A stretch of 64,000 nucleotides of DNA from Clostridiales bacterium (GTDB lineage: Bacteria > Bacillota > Clostridia > Christensenellales > Aristaeellaceae), in NCBI GenBank assembly GCA_015056145.1, contig SVGY01000001.1:1-64000 (forward strand), read 5' to 3'. The notes below the pieces were generated by a model. The model was not told the origin of the DNA, did no database searches, and was given only the letters and a program-made list of their open reading frames with translations. Positions 17,635-27,300 of the stretch are shown here, piece by piece. Each line of letters starts with the position of its first letter. The first letter of the stretch is position 1. The position numbers and the translations under genes were made by a program.

Positions 17635-17663
17635 TTGCTTAACACGCCTGAATGTGATAGAAT
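17635..17663 (+). promoter_or_regulatory. Promoter for the AT-rich orphan gene
   Basis: TTGCTT (17635-17640), 17 bases, TAGAAT (17658-17663), followed by CGGAGG about eight bases before the ATG at 17700. Confidence 0.6.
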
Positions 17664-17699
17664 ATAAAATGAAGAAAAAAATCTTTCGGAGGTTCATAT

Positions 17700-18752
17700 A
17701 TGACGAAGCAAGAATTGCTCGAGTACCTTGGTTTTGTTTGTGATGCAGAAAACAGTATATACAGTTGCAATGAAATAATAAGCGTTCTTGAACAAAAGAA
17801 AACAAGTATTCGTAAGCCAATAGAACCCGCAAAACCTATACATCGAGTAAACGAAGCAACTTCTGAAGAATTAAACAGCGGGAATCAGTCTCGTTCATCT
17901 TTTTCACAGTTGATAGGCTTGATTAGTGGAATTGCCATTTTCTTTCTTTTTGTTTTTGTATATGTAGGTCTTCACTTAACAGATTTCCCCATTATTTTAT
18001 ATACGCTTTTAGCAATAGTCATCAGTATTTGGCTTGGAAAGAAAATTTCACAAACTATTAATTCTTCACTCTACAACGGACACAAAGGGACAATTATTGA
18101 AAAGAATAAAAACGCAGCCGACGCTAGATATCATCAAGAATATAGGGATTATGAACAATCTTGCCAAGCTTTCCTGCGTGCCCAAACCATCTACGAGCAA
18201 TCCATCAATGCGCTGAATGTTCGCATTGATGAACAGCAAGAAAATATTAGTCGTCTCCATCAGTTACTCGAAAAACTATATAGCAAAAACATTATTTATC
18301 CATCCTTCCGTGAAATCATAGCGGTTAATCAGATCCGTGAATATCTTGATATGGGGATCTGCGACACCCTCGAAGGCTCAACCGGTGCGTACTCTCAATA
18401 TATGCAGGACGTTAGAATAAGCCGAGTATGCACATCCATCATAGAAATGAAAAAACAACTTACAGAAGCCATACATTCCTCTCAAAACCTTCTTCTGTCC
18501 GAAATGCGTTCTACAAACGAACGCTTAGAAAAAATGAATTCGTCTCTTTCAACCAGTTTATCTAGTCTCAATTCAAGTATAGATCACTATAAACAATCTT
18601 TTATTTCTGGTGCTTCTGCGATTAACTCCTCTCTTGATAAAACCAATAAGCTTTTGTCTGACATCAACTCCGCAACGCAGGCAACGGTTCACAATCAATA
18701 TATTGCTGCAAGAGAGGCAAACATTCAAGGCTATCTTCTGCGTTTGCCATAA
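17700..18752 (+). CDS. AT-rich orphan: membrane protein with long coiled-coil, unknown function
   Basis: A 350-residue protein. Residues 1-75 look helical and soluble. Two adjacent membrane helices follow at about 78-118 (LIGLISGIAIFFLFVFVYVG and IILYTLLAIVISIWLG), then a long coiled-coil region to the end. The middle contains NIIYPSFREIIAVNQIREYL and GICDTLEGSTGAYSQYM, a segment I associate with uncharacterised Firmicutes proteins. The tail is Ser/Asn-rich and heptad-like (SSLSTSLSSLNSSI). Base composition is markedly AT-rich and codon choice differs from both neighbours, which suggests recent transfer. It has its own promoter and a shared terminator. It is likely membrane-bound with a large cytoplasmic coil. 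Confidence 0.8.
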   Translation: MTKQELLEYLGFVCDAENSIYSCNEIISVLEQKKTSIRKPIEPAKPIHRVNEATSEELNSGNQSRSSFSQLIGLISGIAIFFLFVFVYVGLHLTDFPIILYTLLAIVISIWLGKKISQTINSSLYNGHKGTIIEKNKNAADARYHQEYRDYEQSCQAFLRAQTIYEQSINALNVRIDEQQENISRLHQLLEKLYSKNIIYPSFREIIAVNQIREYLDMGICDTLEGSTGAYSQYMQDVRISRVCTSIIEMKKQLTEAIHSSQNLLLSEMRSTNERLEKMNSSLSTSLSSLNSSIDHYKQSFISGASAINSSLDKTNKLLSDINSATQATVHNQYIAAREANIQGYLLRLP

Positions 18753-18769
18753 AAAAAGATAACAAATCA

Positions 18770-18815
18770 AAAAACAGGCTTGCCCGATCGGAATACCCGA
18801 GGCCAAGCCTGTTTT
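18770..18815. terminator. Bidirectional intrinsic terminator
   Basis: AAAACAGGCTTG (18771-18782) pairs with CAAGCCTGTTTT (18804-18815). It serves the converging AT-rich orphan and ridA-like gene. Confidence 0.85.
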
Positions 18816-18831
18816 CATTTACAACAAATAC

Positions 18832-19212
18832 TTAATCCCCAACCACGGCCACAACTTCGATTTCCACCAGACCACCCATGGGCAGAGCCGCAACCTGCAC
18901 ACAGCTGCGGGCAGGATAATCACCGGCGAAATAGCTGGCGTATACTTCATTGACGGTCTTGAAATCTGCCAAGTCCTTCACGAAGATCGTCGCTTTGATA
19001 ATGTCGCTGTAATCTGCGCCGGCGCTTTTGAGAATCTCGCCAACATTCTTCATGGAACAATGCGCCTGTTCTGCCACCGTTTCAGCAAGAGCGCCTTTTT
19101 CCACATCGATGCCCAGCTGCCCGGATGTGAAAACCATCTGTCCAACTTTCCATCCTTGCACATAGGGACCGATGGCTTTGGGCGCATTGTCAGTATGGAT
19201 AACCTGTTTCAT
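18832..19212 (-). CDS. ridA: RidA family reactive enamine/imine deaminase
   Basis: A 126-residue RidA/YjgF protein, which hydrolyses reactive enamine and imine intermediates made by pyridoxal-phosphate enzymes. The substrate-binding Arg is in PARSCVQVAALPMGG, followed by the conserved VEIEVVAV strand; the N-terminal IGPYVQGWKVGQMVFTSGQ segment is also typical. Length is standard. GGAGGAATATCAAC precedes the ATG. It lies 14 bases after the GH2 gene, so it is the third gene of the sugar operon. Why a RidA protein sits there is not obvious; co-transcription may be incidental. Confidence 0.93.
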   Translation of the reverse strand: MKQVIHTDNAPKAIGPYVQGWKVGQMVFTSGQLGIDVEKGALAETVAEQAHCSMKNVGEILKSAGADYSDIIKATIFVKDLADFKTVNEVYASYFAGDYPARSCVQVAALPMGGLVEIEVVAVVGD

Positions 19213-19226
19213 GTTGATATTCCTCC

Positions 19227-20966
19227 TTATTTTTCCTTGCCAAGGGCGATGATTTCTTCGTTCAGCGCCCGGATTTTTTCTTTGGGAACCTTGACGATGC
19301 GACGGTCGTAAGTCATCAGGCCATTCACCTCATCCTCCACATCCGTCACCTGTGTGTATACGGTGGCCGCAAGCCCTTTTGGAATAGCCGGAAGAATTTG
19401 CTCACGGAAAAGCTTTTCGTATGCAGTCCAAAATTCTTCTTCGGTGGCAAAGCCTTTATATCCGAAATTAGCCTTATTCCATGTATGCCCTTCCACCGGA
19501 AGGTTGTACCCGCCAAACTCGCTCAGCACCACCGCACGGTTTTTCTTGTCTTTCCTGAATTTATACGGACGGAAATACACATGCAGGCTCTTGATATCGC
19601 CAATCTTCTGGTCATGCCAGCCACTGGCATGATCAATGGGTCTGCTGCCATCCAATTCATTAATCATCTGACAGGCCTTTGCTGAATCAAACTGACCCCA
19701 CCCCTCGTTAAAGGGAACCCATAGTACAATCGATGGTACGTTTTTCAACTGGCAGATCATTTCCATCAGTTCCCGGGCATATTCCCTTCGGCCTTCTTCG
19801 GCTTCACGGGCAAAGGCCCGGTAATGGTTGTCCTTTATGTGAATACCGCTGACCAAGGGCACAGAGATCACACCGAATTTGTACCTTCCTCCGCCGTTTA
19901 CCATATCCTGCCACACAAGCATTCCAAGCCGGTCACAATGATAGTACCAACGCATGGGTTCAACCTTAATATGCTTACGCAGCATATTAAAACCCAAATC
20001 TTTCATGGTTTGGATATCGTAAACCATAGCGTCGTCAGATGGCGGTGTGTACAGTCCATCGGGCCAGTACCCCTGATCCAGAAGACCGTTGTGAAAACAG
20101 GGGACATTGTTGAGGTACAGTCTCTTTATGCCTTTCTTGTCCATGCGGACTTCAGTCTTTCGCATAGCAAAGTAGCTCTTCACACGATCGCTGCCGTATA
20201 CTATCTCCAAGGGATAAAGATACGGATTTTCCGGCGACCAAAGATGCAGCTCCCTGACGGGGATCTTTGCCGGCTCATTGACAGGAAGCCTGTATTCCTT
20301 CCCTTCACTAAATACTGTGCATTCCCCTGTTCCTTCCGTACTTACCGTAATATGAAGAAGCTCGTTATCAATATCAGCAACCATGTCCAGCCCGGTAATA
20401 TATTCCCGGGGAACTCTTTCCATCCACACCGTCTGCCAGATACCGCTTTGGGGCGTGTACCAGATTCCACCCCGTTTGGAACTCTGCTTGCCACGGCTAT
20501 GCCAGCTTTCGTCAGTATCATCATGTACACGAACCACCAGCTGGTTTTCTCCGGGAACGATGTAGTCCGTCACATCCAACACAAAAGCGGTATAACCACC
20601 CATATGGGTACCCGCTTCCCGGTCATTGACATAAACACAGGCTTCCTGATCCACCGCATCAAAATGCAGCAGATACCGGTATTGCTCGGCATTCCAGTTT
20701 CCAGGCAGAAGCAATGTCCGGCTGTACCAGAGGGTGTGACTGCTGTCCAGCGTGCGGTTTACGCCGCTGAGGGGCGCTTCTGGGGAAAACGGTACGAGAA
20801 TCTTTCCATCCCAGTGAATCGGAGTGGTTTCACCCTGCACAGTTTCGGTTATGGCATAATCCCATTGTCCGTTCAGATTGAGCCAGTTCTCCCGTTCCAT
20901 CTGCGGACGGGGATGTTCCTGCAAGGGAAGAGCATCACTCAGTTTTTCGCCAAATGGAGTCAGCAT
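19227..20966 (-). CDS. Glycoside hydrolase family 2 enzyme
   Basis: A 579-residue GH2 glycosidase, shorter than classical LacZ. It has the N-terminal jelly-roll (about 20-185, with YVNDREAGTHMGGYTAF), an Ig-like linker and the TIM barrel. The acid-base Glu is in LWVPFNEGWGQFD and the nucleophile Glu in VVLSEFGGYNL. The specificity (beta-galactoside, glucuronide or mannoside) cannot be read by eye. There is no signal peptide, so it acts on sugars imported by the MFS transporter encoded just upstream, whose gene it overlaps by seven bases (ATGCTGA). The ribosome binding site GGAGAG lies in the end of the transporter gene. Confidence 0.92.
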   Translation of the reverse strand: MLTPFGEKLSDALPLQEHPRPQMERENWLNLNGQWDYAITETVQGETTPIHWDGKILVPFSPEAPLSGVNRTLDSSHTLWYSRTLLLPGNWNAEQYRYLLHFDAVDQEACVYVNDREAGTHMGGYTAFVLDVTDYIVPGENQLVVRVHDDTDESWHSRGKQSSKRGGIWYTPQSGIWQTVWMERVPREYITGLDMVADIDNELLHITVSTEGTGECTVFSEGKEYRLPVNEPAKIPVRELHLWSPENPYLYPLEIVYGSDRVKSYFAMRKTEVRMDKKGIKRLYLNNVPCFHNGLLDQGYWPDGLYTPPSDDAMVYDIQTMKDLGFNMLRKHIKVEPMRWYYHCDRLGMLVWQDMVNGGGRYKFGVISVPLVSGIHIKDNHYRAFAREAEEGRREYARELMEMICQLKNVPSIVLWVPFNEGWGQFDSAKACQMINELDGSRPIDHASGWHDQKIGDIKSLHVYFRPYKFRKDKKNRAVVLSEFGGYNLPVEGHTWNKANFGYKGFATEEEFWTAYEKLFREQILPAIPKGLAATVYTQVTDVEDEVNGLMTYDRRIVKVPKEKIRALNEEIIALGKEK

Positions 20967-22234
20967 TTTTCTTTTCTCTCCTTCATCAGGAAAATAGGCA
21001 CGAGCACCAGCAGCAGCGTTACAGCAGCCGCAAGGAAAATAGCGGGAGTGGGTACGGTCTTGATCTCGCCCAGCTCTTCATATGTCAGTGCACTGCCTCT
21101 GATTACCGCAGCGCCGATGGCAGGCCCGATGATCATGGGGATCATTACGGAAAACACCATGCGAACGCCCTGGAAATGCCCTGCTTTATCTGCAGGGGTA
21201 CAGTCCCGTATCTCTGCGTTCAGAGCTGCCGTTACCAGCATATATCCGCTCATCATTACAATACCGGCGACGATCACCGGAATCATATTCCTCACAAAGT
21301 ACATACCAATCAGGCCAAATAGCATAATTCCGGCAGCAGGAAGCACGAAACGGAGCTTTCCCACCCTGTCAATAAGCCTGCCCCCTGCTACGCTGACCAC
21401 CGATGCAACGATCAGCACAAGACCCAAAGCAATGGCGTAGTTTTCAAAGCCAAGGTATTTTTGCATATAGATGATAAGATAAGGGAAAAACACCTGTACC
21501 GCAATGGAAAAAATGCACATGGCAACCAGTGCAAGATACAGCTTCTTCTCGCTGCGCCAAACCGAAGGACGGAACCCGTAAAGCGTTTGAGCGAGGAAGG
21601 ATTTCTTCTGTGCCTGTATTTCGGATTCCGGCACAAGGAACAGGCTGATCAGACCTGCCAGCGTAACCATAATACCAAAAATCAGGAAAAACTGCTTCCA
21701 CTGCCCATTCTTGGTCATGCCATCAAAAAGGCCAAAGATGATCAGCATGGAAATCAGCGGTAGAATAGCCAATACACCCTCCGCCTTCCCCCGCTTTTCG
21801 TTTTCAAAGGAATCGGTAATGTAGGCATTGAAAGCTGCGTCATTGGCGGTGGAGCCAAAGAATGTCATTATGCAGTCCATGGCTACAACCATTATTGCCG
21901 CTGCCGCTGCGCCGCCTGCTGCGGGGAAGATTCTGGCGGCGTTTTCCGGGGTAATGAAGCCGAAAGCAGCCGTACTAATACCCCAGAGGATGTATCCTGC
22001 GCAGATAAACACCTTGCGTTTCCCCAGCCTGTCGGAAAGGGGACCCATAAGCAACGTGGTAATAGTGGCCACAATGGCGCTTGCAGAAACCATAGCAGCA
22101 ATGTATCCGGGATCTGTGGAGATCTCGTTATATAGGTACACATTAAAATACATGTTTTCAATAGTCCAGGCAAACTGGCCCACCAGTCCCAGCAGCAAAA
22201 CAGACGTCCATATCCGGATGGATTTTGCGTTCAT
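20960..22234 (-). CDS. MFS sugar transporter
   Basis: A 424-residue transporter with about 12 membrane helices, two bundles of six and a central cytoplasmic loop. The first inter-helix loop carries the MFS/GPH-like GPLSDRLGKRKVFICAG signature, with a second copy (GGRLIDRVGKLRFVL) in the C-terminal half. I chose the ATG at 22234; the longer frame would start inside the -10 element, so it cannot be used. The ribosome binding site is weak. It is followed by the GH2 gene with a 7-base overlap, so it probably imports an oligosaccharide or glycoside that the GH2 enzyme cleaves. A palindromic site lies in its leader. Confidence 0.9.
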   Translation of the reverse strand: MNAKSIRIWTSVLLLGLVGQFAWTIENMYFNVYLYNEISTDPGYIAAMVSASAIVATITTLLMGPLSDRLGKRKVFICAGYILWGISTAAFGFITPENAARIFPAAGGAAAAAIMVVAMDCIMTFFGSTANDAAFNAYITDSFENEKRGKAEGVLAILPLISMLIIFGLFDGMTKNGQWKQFFLIFGIMVTLAGLISLFLVPESEIQAQKKSFLAQTLYGFRPSVWRSEKKLYLALVAMCIFSIAVQVFFPYLIIYMQKYLGFENYAIALGLVLIVASVVSVAGGRLIDRVGKLRFVLPAAGIMLFGLIGMYFVRNMIPVIVAGIVMMSGYMLVTAALNAEIRDCTPADKAGHFQGVRMVFSVMIPMIIGPAIGAAVIRGSALTYEELGEIKTVPTPAIFLAAAVTLLLVLVPIFLMKERKEKC

Positions 22235-22260
22235 ACAAGGCACCGTCTTTCTGTTTTTTT

Positions 22261-22277
22261 GCCATTTCCAAAATGGC
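22261..22277. promoter_or_regulatory. Palindromic operator candidate for the MFS-GH2-ridA operon
   Basis: GCCATTTCCAAAATGGC is a perfect 7-3-7 inverted repeat lying just downstream of the predicted transcription start. Its position fits a repressor site; in RNA it would also form a small hairpin. No regulator gene lies next to the operon. Confidence 0.5.
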
Positions 22278-22290
22278 TTTTCCTGAAACA

Positions 22291-22319
22291 ATTATAGAGT
22301 ATTTTTCCTTCAGGTGCAA
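22291..22319 (-). promoter_or_regulatory. Promoter for the MFS-GH2-ridA operon
   Basis: Minus strand TTGCAC (22314-22319), 17 bases, perfect TATAAT (22291-22296). Confidence 0.72.
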
Positions 22320-22352
22320 CTAAAAAAGCATGCTTTCTGCGAGCCATTCATA

Positions 22353-22369
22353 CCCTCCAACGTGGAGGG
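22353..22369 (+). promoter_or_regulatory. Hairpin that sequesters the ribosome binding site of the SpoVB-like gene
   Basis: CCCTCC-AACGT-GGAGGG is a perfect 6-bp hairpin whose 3' arm is the Shine-Dalgarno sequence, six bases before the ATG at 22376. Confidence 0.55.
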
Positions 22370-22375
22370 AACGGA

Positions 22376-23674
22376 ATGAAAAGAAGCATCAAAAAACAAA
22401 CCCTTATTCTGACCATGGCAAACGGCATCGTGCGTTTTCTGGGAATGCTGATGCGTATTGTACTTTCCCGTCTTATGGGGGCGGAGATCATGGGCATAAC
22501 GGAACTTTCGCAAAGCGTGCACATGCTTGCCATAACGCCGCTCACTTCCGGTCTTCCGCTGGCGGTAAGCCGTCTTACTGCAAAAGCAGCCCCCAGAGAA
22601 CGAACAAAGCCATTGGAAGCCGGCATTGCCATCGTGCGGACAGTATCCCTTATCATGATACCGCTGATGATTCTTCTTTCTCCCCTGCTGGCCCGTATGG
22701 CCGGGGATCTCCGTGTGCTTCCCTCGCTGTGGTTTTCTGCGCCCTGCATTTTGATACTTGGGTATTCAGCGGTTTACAACGGCTATTGCTATGGAACCGA
22801 GCAAAGCGGACTGCCCGCATGGTCCGAACTGATCGAGCAAACCGCAAGGCTGCTGCTCGCTTTTGTTATCCTTACTACCCTGCGAAGGCTTTCTGCACCG
22901 TGGATGGCAGCAGTTCCTGTTTTTTCCACCATGGCTGCGGAAATCATCGGCCTGTTTTTCGTTATCGGCATGCTAAAGCTTCCGCAAAGCGAAAGCGCCG
23001 AGCTATCCAGGTGGACCAGGCCCATTCTGCAATTGGCTCTTCCCACCACTGCCGCAAGGCTCGTAACCACCATGCTCCGTGCGCTGGAATCCATTATTTT
23101 GCCTAAGCGACTGATGGCTTCAGGGCTGATTCGCTCAGAGGCGTTGTCCCGCCTCGGCATGCTCAACGGCATGGTTATGCCACTGACTCTGCTGCCCTGC
23201 ATCTTTACAAGCGCACTATCCATGGTGCTCGTCCCCAGAATCGCCAAAGAAGAAAATGACCCGCAGGCCCTTAAAAAACTTCTGTTTATGTCTTTCCTGT
23301 GCTGCGGCTTTGCAGGGCTTTTGGGGTACGGTGCACTGTTTATTTCTGCACCACTGTTTGCCAATCTGATATTTCGTCTGCCGGAGCTGACGGAATGGCT
23401 GCGCATGGCCTCTCCACTTGCTCTGATCTTTCCCTTTGCCCATGTCACAGGCAGCGTGCTCGCCTCTCTGGGCCAGCAAAAACGTGCCGTGCTTGGGAGC
23501 ATTCCGGTTTCCATACTTACCCTCGCCCTGACCTGGCTGCTTTGCGCTCAGCCCGCCCTGAGACAAAAAGGGGTGATTATAGCACAAGGAGCAGGACAGA
23601 TCATCCTGCTCCTGTGGAATCTGTTGGTTTTGCTGTTGTGGTTCCGAAAAAGAAATGAGGATTACAGCTTGTGA
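22376..23674 (+). CDS. SpoVB/MATE-like lipid flippase
   Basis: A 432-residue polytopic membrane protein of the MVF/SpoVB group (polysaccharide and lipid-precursor flippases, MurJ relatives). The start KKQTLILTMANGIVRFLGM and the early RIVLSRLMGAEIMGITELSQSV segment match SpoVB, and about 12-14 helices follow. SpoVB is needed for spore cortex synthesis in Bacillus, but several paralogues in Clostridia act in cell-wall or capsule lipid transport, so the exact role is uncertain. It is slightly short for the family. The ribosome binding site lies in a hairpin. The 3' end overlaps the converging TrmN6-like gene by 13 bases, with no terminator between. Confidence 0.83.
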   Translation: MKRSIKKQTLILTMANGIVRFLGMLMRIVLSRLMGAEIMGITELSQSVHMLAITPLTSGLPLAVSRLTAKAAPRERTKPLEAGIAIVRTVSLIMIPLMILLSPLLARMAGDLRVLPSLWFSAPCILILGYSAVYNGYCYGTEQSGLPAWSELIEQTARLLLAFVILTTLRRLSAPWMAAVPVFSTMAAEIIGLFFVIGMLKLPQSESAELSRWTRPILQLALPTTAARLVTTMLRALESIILPKRLMASGLIRSEALSRLGMLNGMVMPLTLLPCIFTSALSMVLVPRIAKEENDPQALKKLLFMSFLCCGFAGLLGYGALFISAPLFANLIFRLPELTEWLRMASPLALIFPFAHVTGSVLASLGQQKRAVLGSIPVSILTLALTWLLCAQPALRQKGVIIAQGAGQIILLLWNLLVLLLWFRKRNEDYSL

Positions 23675-24396
23675 TAAATACGCCGGATCTCCTCGGTTTC
23701 CGTTCCGTCGGGATGGTATACCACCAGAGGAGGCATCCAAAGGAGGGATGGTTTTGCGTTCTTCATAGCTTCAACAAGCACCAGATAAGGCGCTTTTTCC
23801 ACCTTTGCGCATACCATTCTGATGCGTTTGGGTTCCAGACGGCAGCGGCGCATGGCATCGCACAGTTCCAGCATCCGCTGGGCAGGGAAAACCATGGTGA
23901 GCCGTCCCATATTGCGCAGCACGTTGCTGCATGAGCGGACAATATCCTCGATGGTTATTTCTGTTTCATGACGGGAAACCTTTATCGCCTCCGTATGGCT
24001 GGTAAGCGCACTGCCTGCCTTGCCATAGGGAGGATTGCAGGTAACGGCATGCATGGACTGATAACCGATGATATCCGTAGCACTCCGCATATCCATACTG
24101 TGTACCCGAATGCGTTCCTCCAGGCCGTTGAGCTTTACGGAACGGGATGCCATCTCAGCCACATCCGGCTGAATCTCAAAGGCTTCAAAGGTAGCGTCAG
24201 CCCGTTTCTGAGAAAGCAGCAGAGGAATGATGACCGTACCGGTGCCCATATCTGCAATGCGTTCCCTCGGTCTTACGGAAGTAAAGTCGCTGAGCAGAAC
24301 TGCATCCATGCCAAAACGGAAACCATTCTCATTCTGGATAATGTGAAGGCCATTCAACTGCAGATCATCAATTCTTTCTCCGGGCAAAAGCTCCAT
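23662..24396 (-). CDS. TrmN6-like tRNA1(Val) A37 N6-methyltransferase
   Basis: A 244-residue SAM-dependent methyltransferase. It has MGTGTVIIPLLLSQK (SAM loop) and the N6-adenine motif TCNPPYGKAGSA, the pattern of TrmN6 (YfiC), which makes m6A37 in tRNA1(Val) of E. coli. The N-terminal LQLNGLHIIQNENGFRFGMDAVLLSDF is typical of the Gram-positive YabB group. Its ribosome binding site (CAGGAG) overlaps the end of the SpoIID-like gene, three bases upstream, so the two are coupled. The target in this organism is inferred. Confidence 0.85.
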   Translation of the reverse strand: MELLPGERIDDLQLNGLHIIQNENGFRFGMDAVLLSDFTSVRPRERIADMGTGTVIIPLLLSQKRADATFEAFEIQPDVAEMASRSVKLNGLEERIRVHSMDMRSATDIIGYQSMHAVTCNPPYGKAGSALTSHTEAIKVSRHETEITIEDIVRSCSNVLRNMGRLTMVFPAQRMLELCDAMRRCRLEPKRIRMVCAKVEKAPYLVLVEAMKNAKPSLLWMPPLVVYHPDGTETEEIRRIYHKL

Positions 24397-24399
24397 AGG

Positions 24400-27300
24400 T
24401 CATTCTCCTGTCAATTGTAAGTGATGGGTGCGTATGTATGCCAGCTTTGTTTCGTCTTCGGGATCGTATTGCACAAGGCACCAATCTTGCCCCTTCATCC
24501 ATACAAGAACAGAGCTTTGCTCCTCCAGGAACGCAACCGGCTGACTGTTTTCGTCCATTTCGGGATACACAGGGCATTCCTGCCCGTTTTGCGGGAAAAT
24601 TGTTACAGAAACGTGCTGTGACAATACATCCATTTCCGTAGAGAGAATCTCCGCAGTGATAGAATCATCTACCGCAGGAGGCTCCTGTTCAGGGGTTTCG
24701 GGAATATCCGGCGGCATCTGGGGCAAAACAGCTGTTTCCTCTTTGGAAGAATCGTTTTCTTCCATGGAAGGATTCTGTTCGGGGGTTTCCGCATAAGGAG
24801 CTGCATCAAAGCGCAGGAATTCCGTCATTACATAACCGCCGGTGTTCTGATAGGAAATGCGGCACCAGTCGTCGTCACGGTTCAGCACCGTAAGCTGCGC
24901 CCCACGGGGAATCTGCATAAGCACCCTTGCGCTTGCGCTGGGCTGTTCCCGGAGATTCAGCGAACCGCTGACCGTACTGACCCATGCCTGCTGTTCTCCT
25001 TCAGGCCCGGGCGACGGCGCAGAGACAGGGGGCTGTTCTGCATCAGGAAGATTTCCGCCAAAGGTCAGGTAGGAAGTGACAACATATCCTTCAAACACAT
25101 GAAACCTGACTTTTGTCCAATCGGCTGATTTTGCAAGAACTTCTACGGTTGCATATTGGGGAATGCGCACCAGAACAGCGGCATGATAACCGGGTTCTTC
25201 CCTCAGGTTGAGGGAGCCGTTGGCAGTGGTTACCACTGCCGTACCGACGGAAGGCGCAGCTTCGGGCGGGGTGGATTCAATGCCCGAGTCAGGGGATGCA
25301 GAAAAGCTCAGGAATGCAGTCATTACATAGCCGGTTACGCCGCCGTACGTTACATGGCACCAATCTGCACCGTAGGAATGTACCTGAACCGCAGCAAGCC
25401 GGGGAATGGTTCGCAAAATCCTGCTGCCTGCGACAGGCTGCTGGCGCAGGTTAAGGGAGCCGCTGGGGGTAAGTACCGTTGCGGAGGAATAATCCGTATC
25501 GGGAACAGGCTTTTCGGGCACGGAGGGAGCACCCTCCTCAAAGGAAAGGAAGCTGGTCATGGCATGGCCAGATACGCCGGCGTATCTTACACTGCACCAT
25601 TTGGAATCATAGGCAATCACTTCCACCGTTGCATTGCGGGGAATGGTTAAGAGCACACGGCTGCCAAGGCTGGGTTCTGCACGCAGATTCAGAGAACCGG
25701 ATGCAGTGGTCACCCTGGCAATAAGTATACCATCTTCCGCAGGGGGCTGAGAAGGGCTTTGCACAGAATCGTCTTCGGGTTTGCGGATGCCAAGGGCAGC
25801 TGTGCGGATGTAGCCCGTCTGCTGACCGACCCTGACAAAGGTCCAACTTTCGTCGGAAACCAGCACTTCCACTTCACGGCCTGCAAGGAAAGTAGCCAGT
25901 ACAGGAGATTGTTCCTGAGCACGCTCATAAAGATGTGTGTTGTTCTCAAGAACGTACATTACGCTCTCCTCCGGCAGAGAGGGGCTTTCTTCTACAGGCG
26001 GCTCATCAGGCTGAGCAGGGGGAATTTCATCCTCTGCCTGATATTTCAAAAATTGAGACATCATATATCCTTCTGCGTCTTCATAGCGTATGCGTGCCCA
26101 TGCGCCGTCATCGCTGAGAACCGTTACCTTTTCGGAAACAGGTACCTGTTTGAGTACTGCGCCTGATGTAGAAGCGCTGGATCTCAGGTTGACCGTGCCA
26201 GAGCCGCTCTCCGTCATAACGATGGCAGTATTGCCGGGTGAATCCGTCTGTTCTCCGGGGTAATTTTTGGATACAGCAGAAACATAACCCATATTCACAT
26301 AAGCCGCAACGGCGCCATACTGTACATGCGCCCATTGGCCAGAAACGGAGAACACCGTAAGCACAGAGCCTGTAGGCGCAGTGGTCACACGTTGTGCACT
26401 CAGGCTGGGGCCGCTGCGCAGGTTGACAAAATCATTACAGCTGACCACAGAAAATCCCTGAATGTCTGTGACAGGCGCCGTTTCTCCAGAAGGTGTACCG
26501 CTGATTTTCAAGGAAGAAGCCGGGACATAACCTGTGATTTCCCCATAGCGAACAAGGCACCAGCTGCCGTCGCTCTGCAATACTTCCACCAGTGCGCCAT
26601 TTTGAAGCATGATCAAAACGGAAGCAGAAACGCTTTTGCCACTGCGTATCGCCAACGTACTCAGGTTGGATACAAGCTGAACGGAAGCAGTGCATTTTCC
26701 ACTCTCATCCTCCGGCAGCTCGGCAGGATCCTCTATTTCTGTATCCTCCACGCCGGATTCAGGATTGATGACCTTGTTTACAAAGCTTTGCTGTACTCGT
26801 TTGCAGCCTTCGTAGTAAAAGCCCAGTATCTGATCGTAAGTATATCCCTGTTTTCCCATGTACATTGCGCCTCGCTGGCTCATACCATAGCCATGTCCGT
26901 AACGCCTTGCTTCCACAACAAATGCGGTTGCAGAGGAGTTCCTTCTTGCGCTCCACAGTTCATTGGAGGAAGACTGAATTCCCATGGAAAACATGCTTTC
27001 CAACTCAGAAAAAATATCAAAAGTCACAGTAACGGTGGCCGTCGTTCCTGAAGCTCCGGTTCTGGCGGTGAGGGTGAAATCCATTTTGGTATAGAGCCTG
27101 CTGGGTGAGGCATATTTGGGGGTATGGGGTGCGACTGCCTTGAGTTTCAGAAGTGTGGTATTGGAAGCAGTGGCATTGTAGCCCTTTTGCTGAAGGGAAG
27201 CCACCGCCTTGGTTTTCAGCTTGCTGATAAAGGTAGAAGAATTGCTTGCGCTTTGCAGATCCACATAGATGGTCTTGCTTTTGACCATGGAACTGGGATT

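Noticed and set aside
22291-22293. TTG start that would extend the MFS protein by 19 residues
   Set aside because: It overlaps the -10 element, so it is not in the mRNA. The ATG at 22234 fits the first membrane helix.
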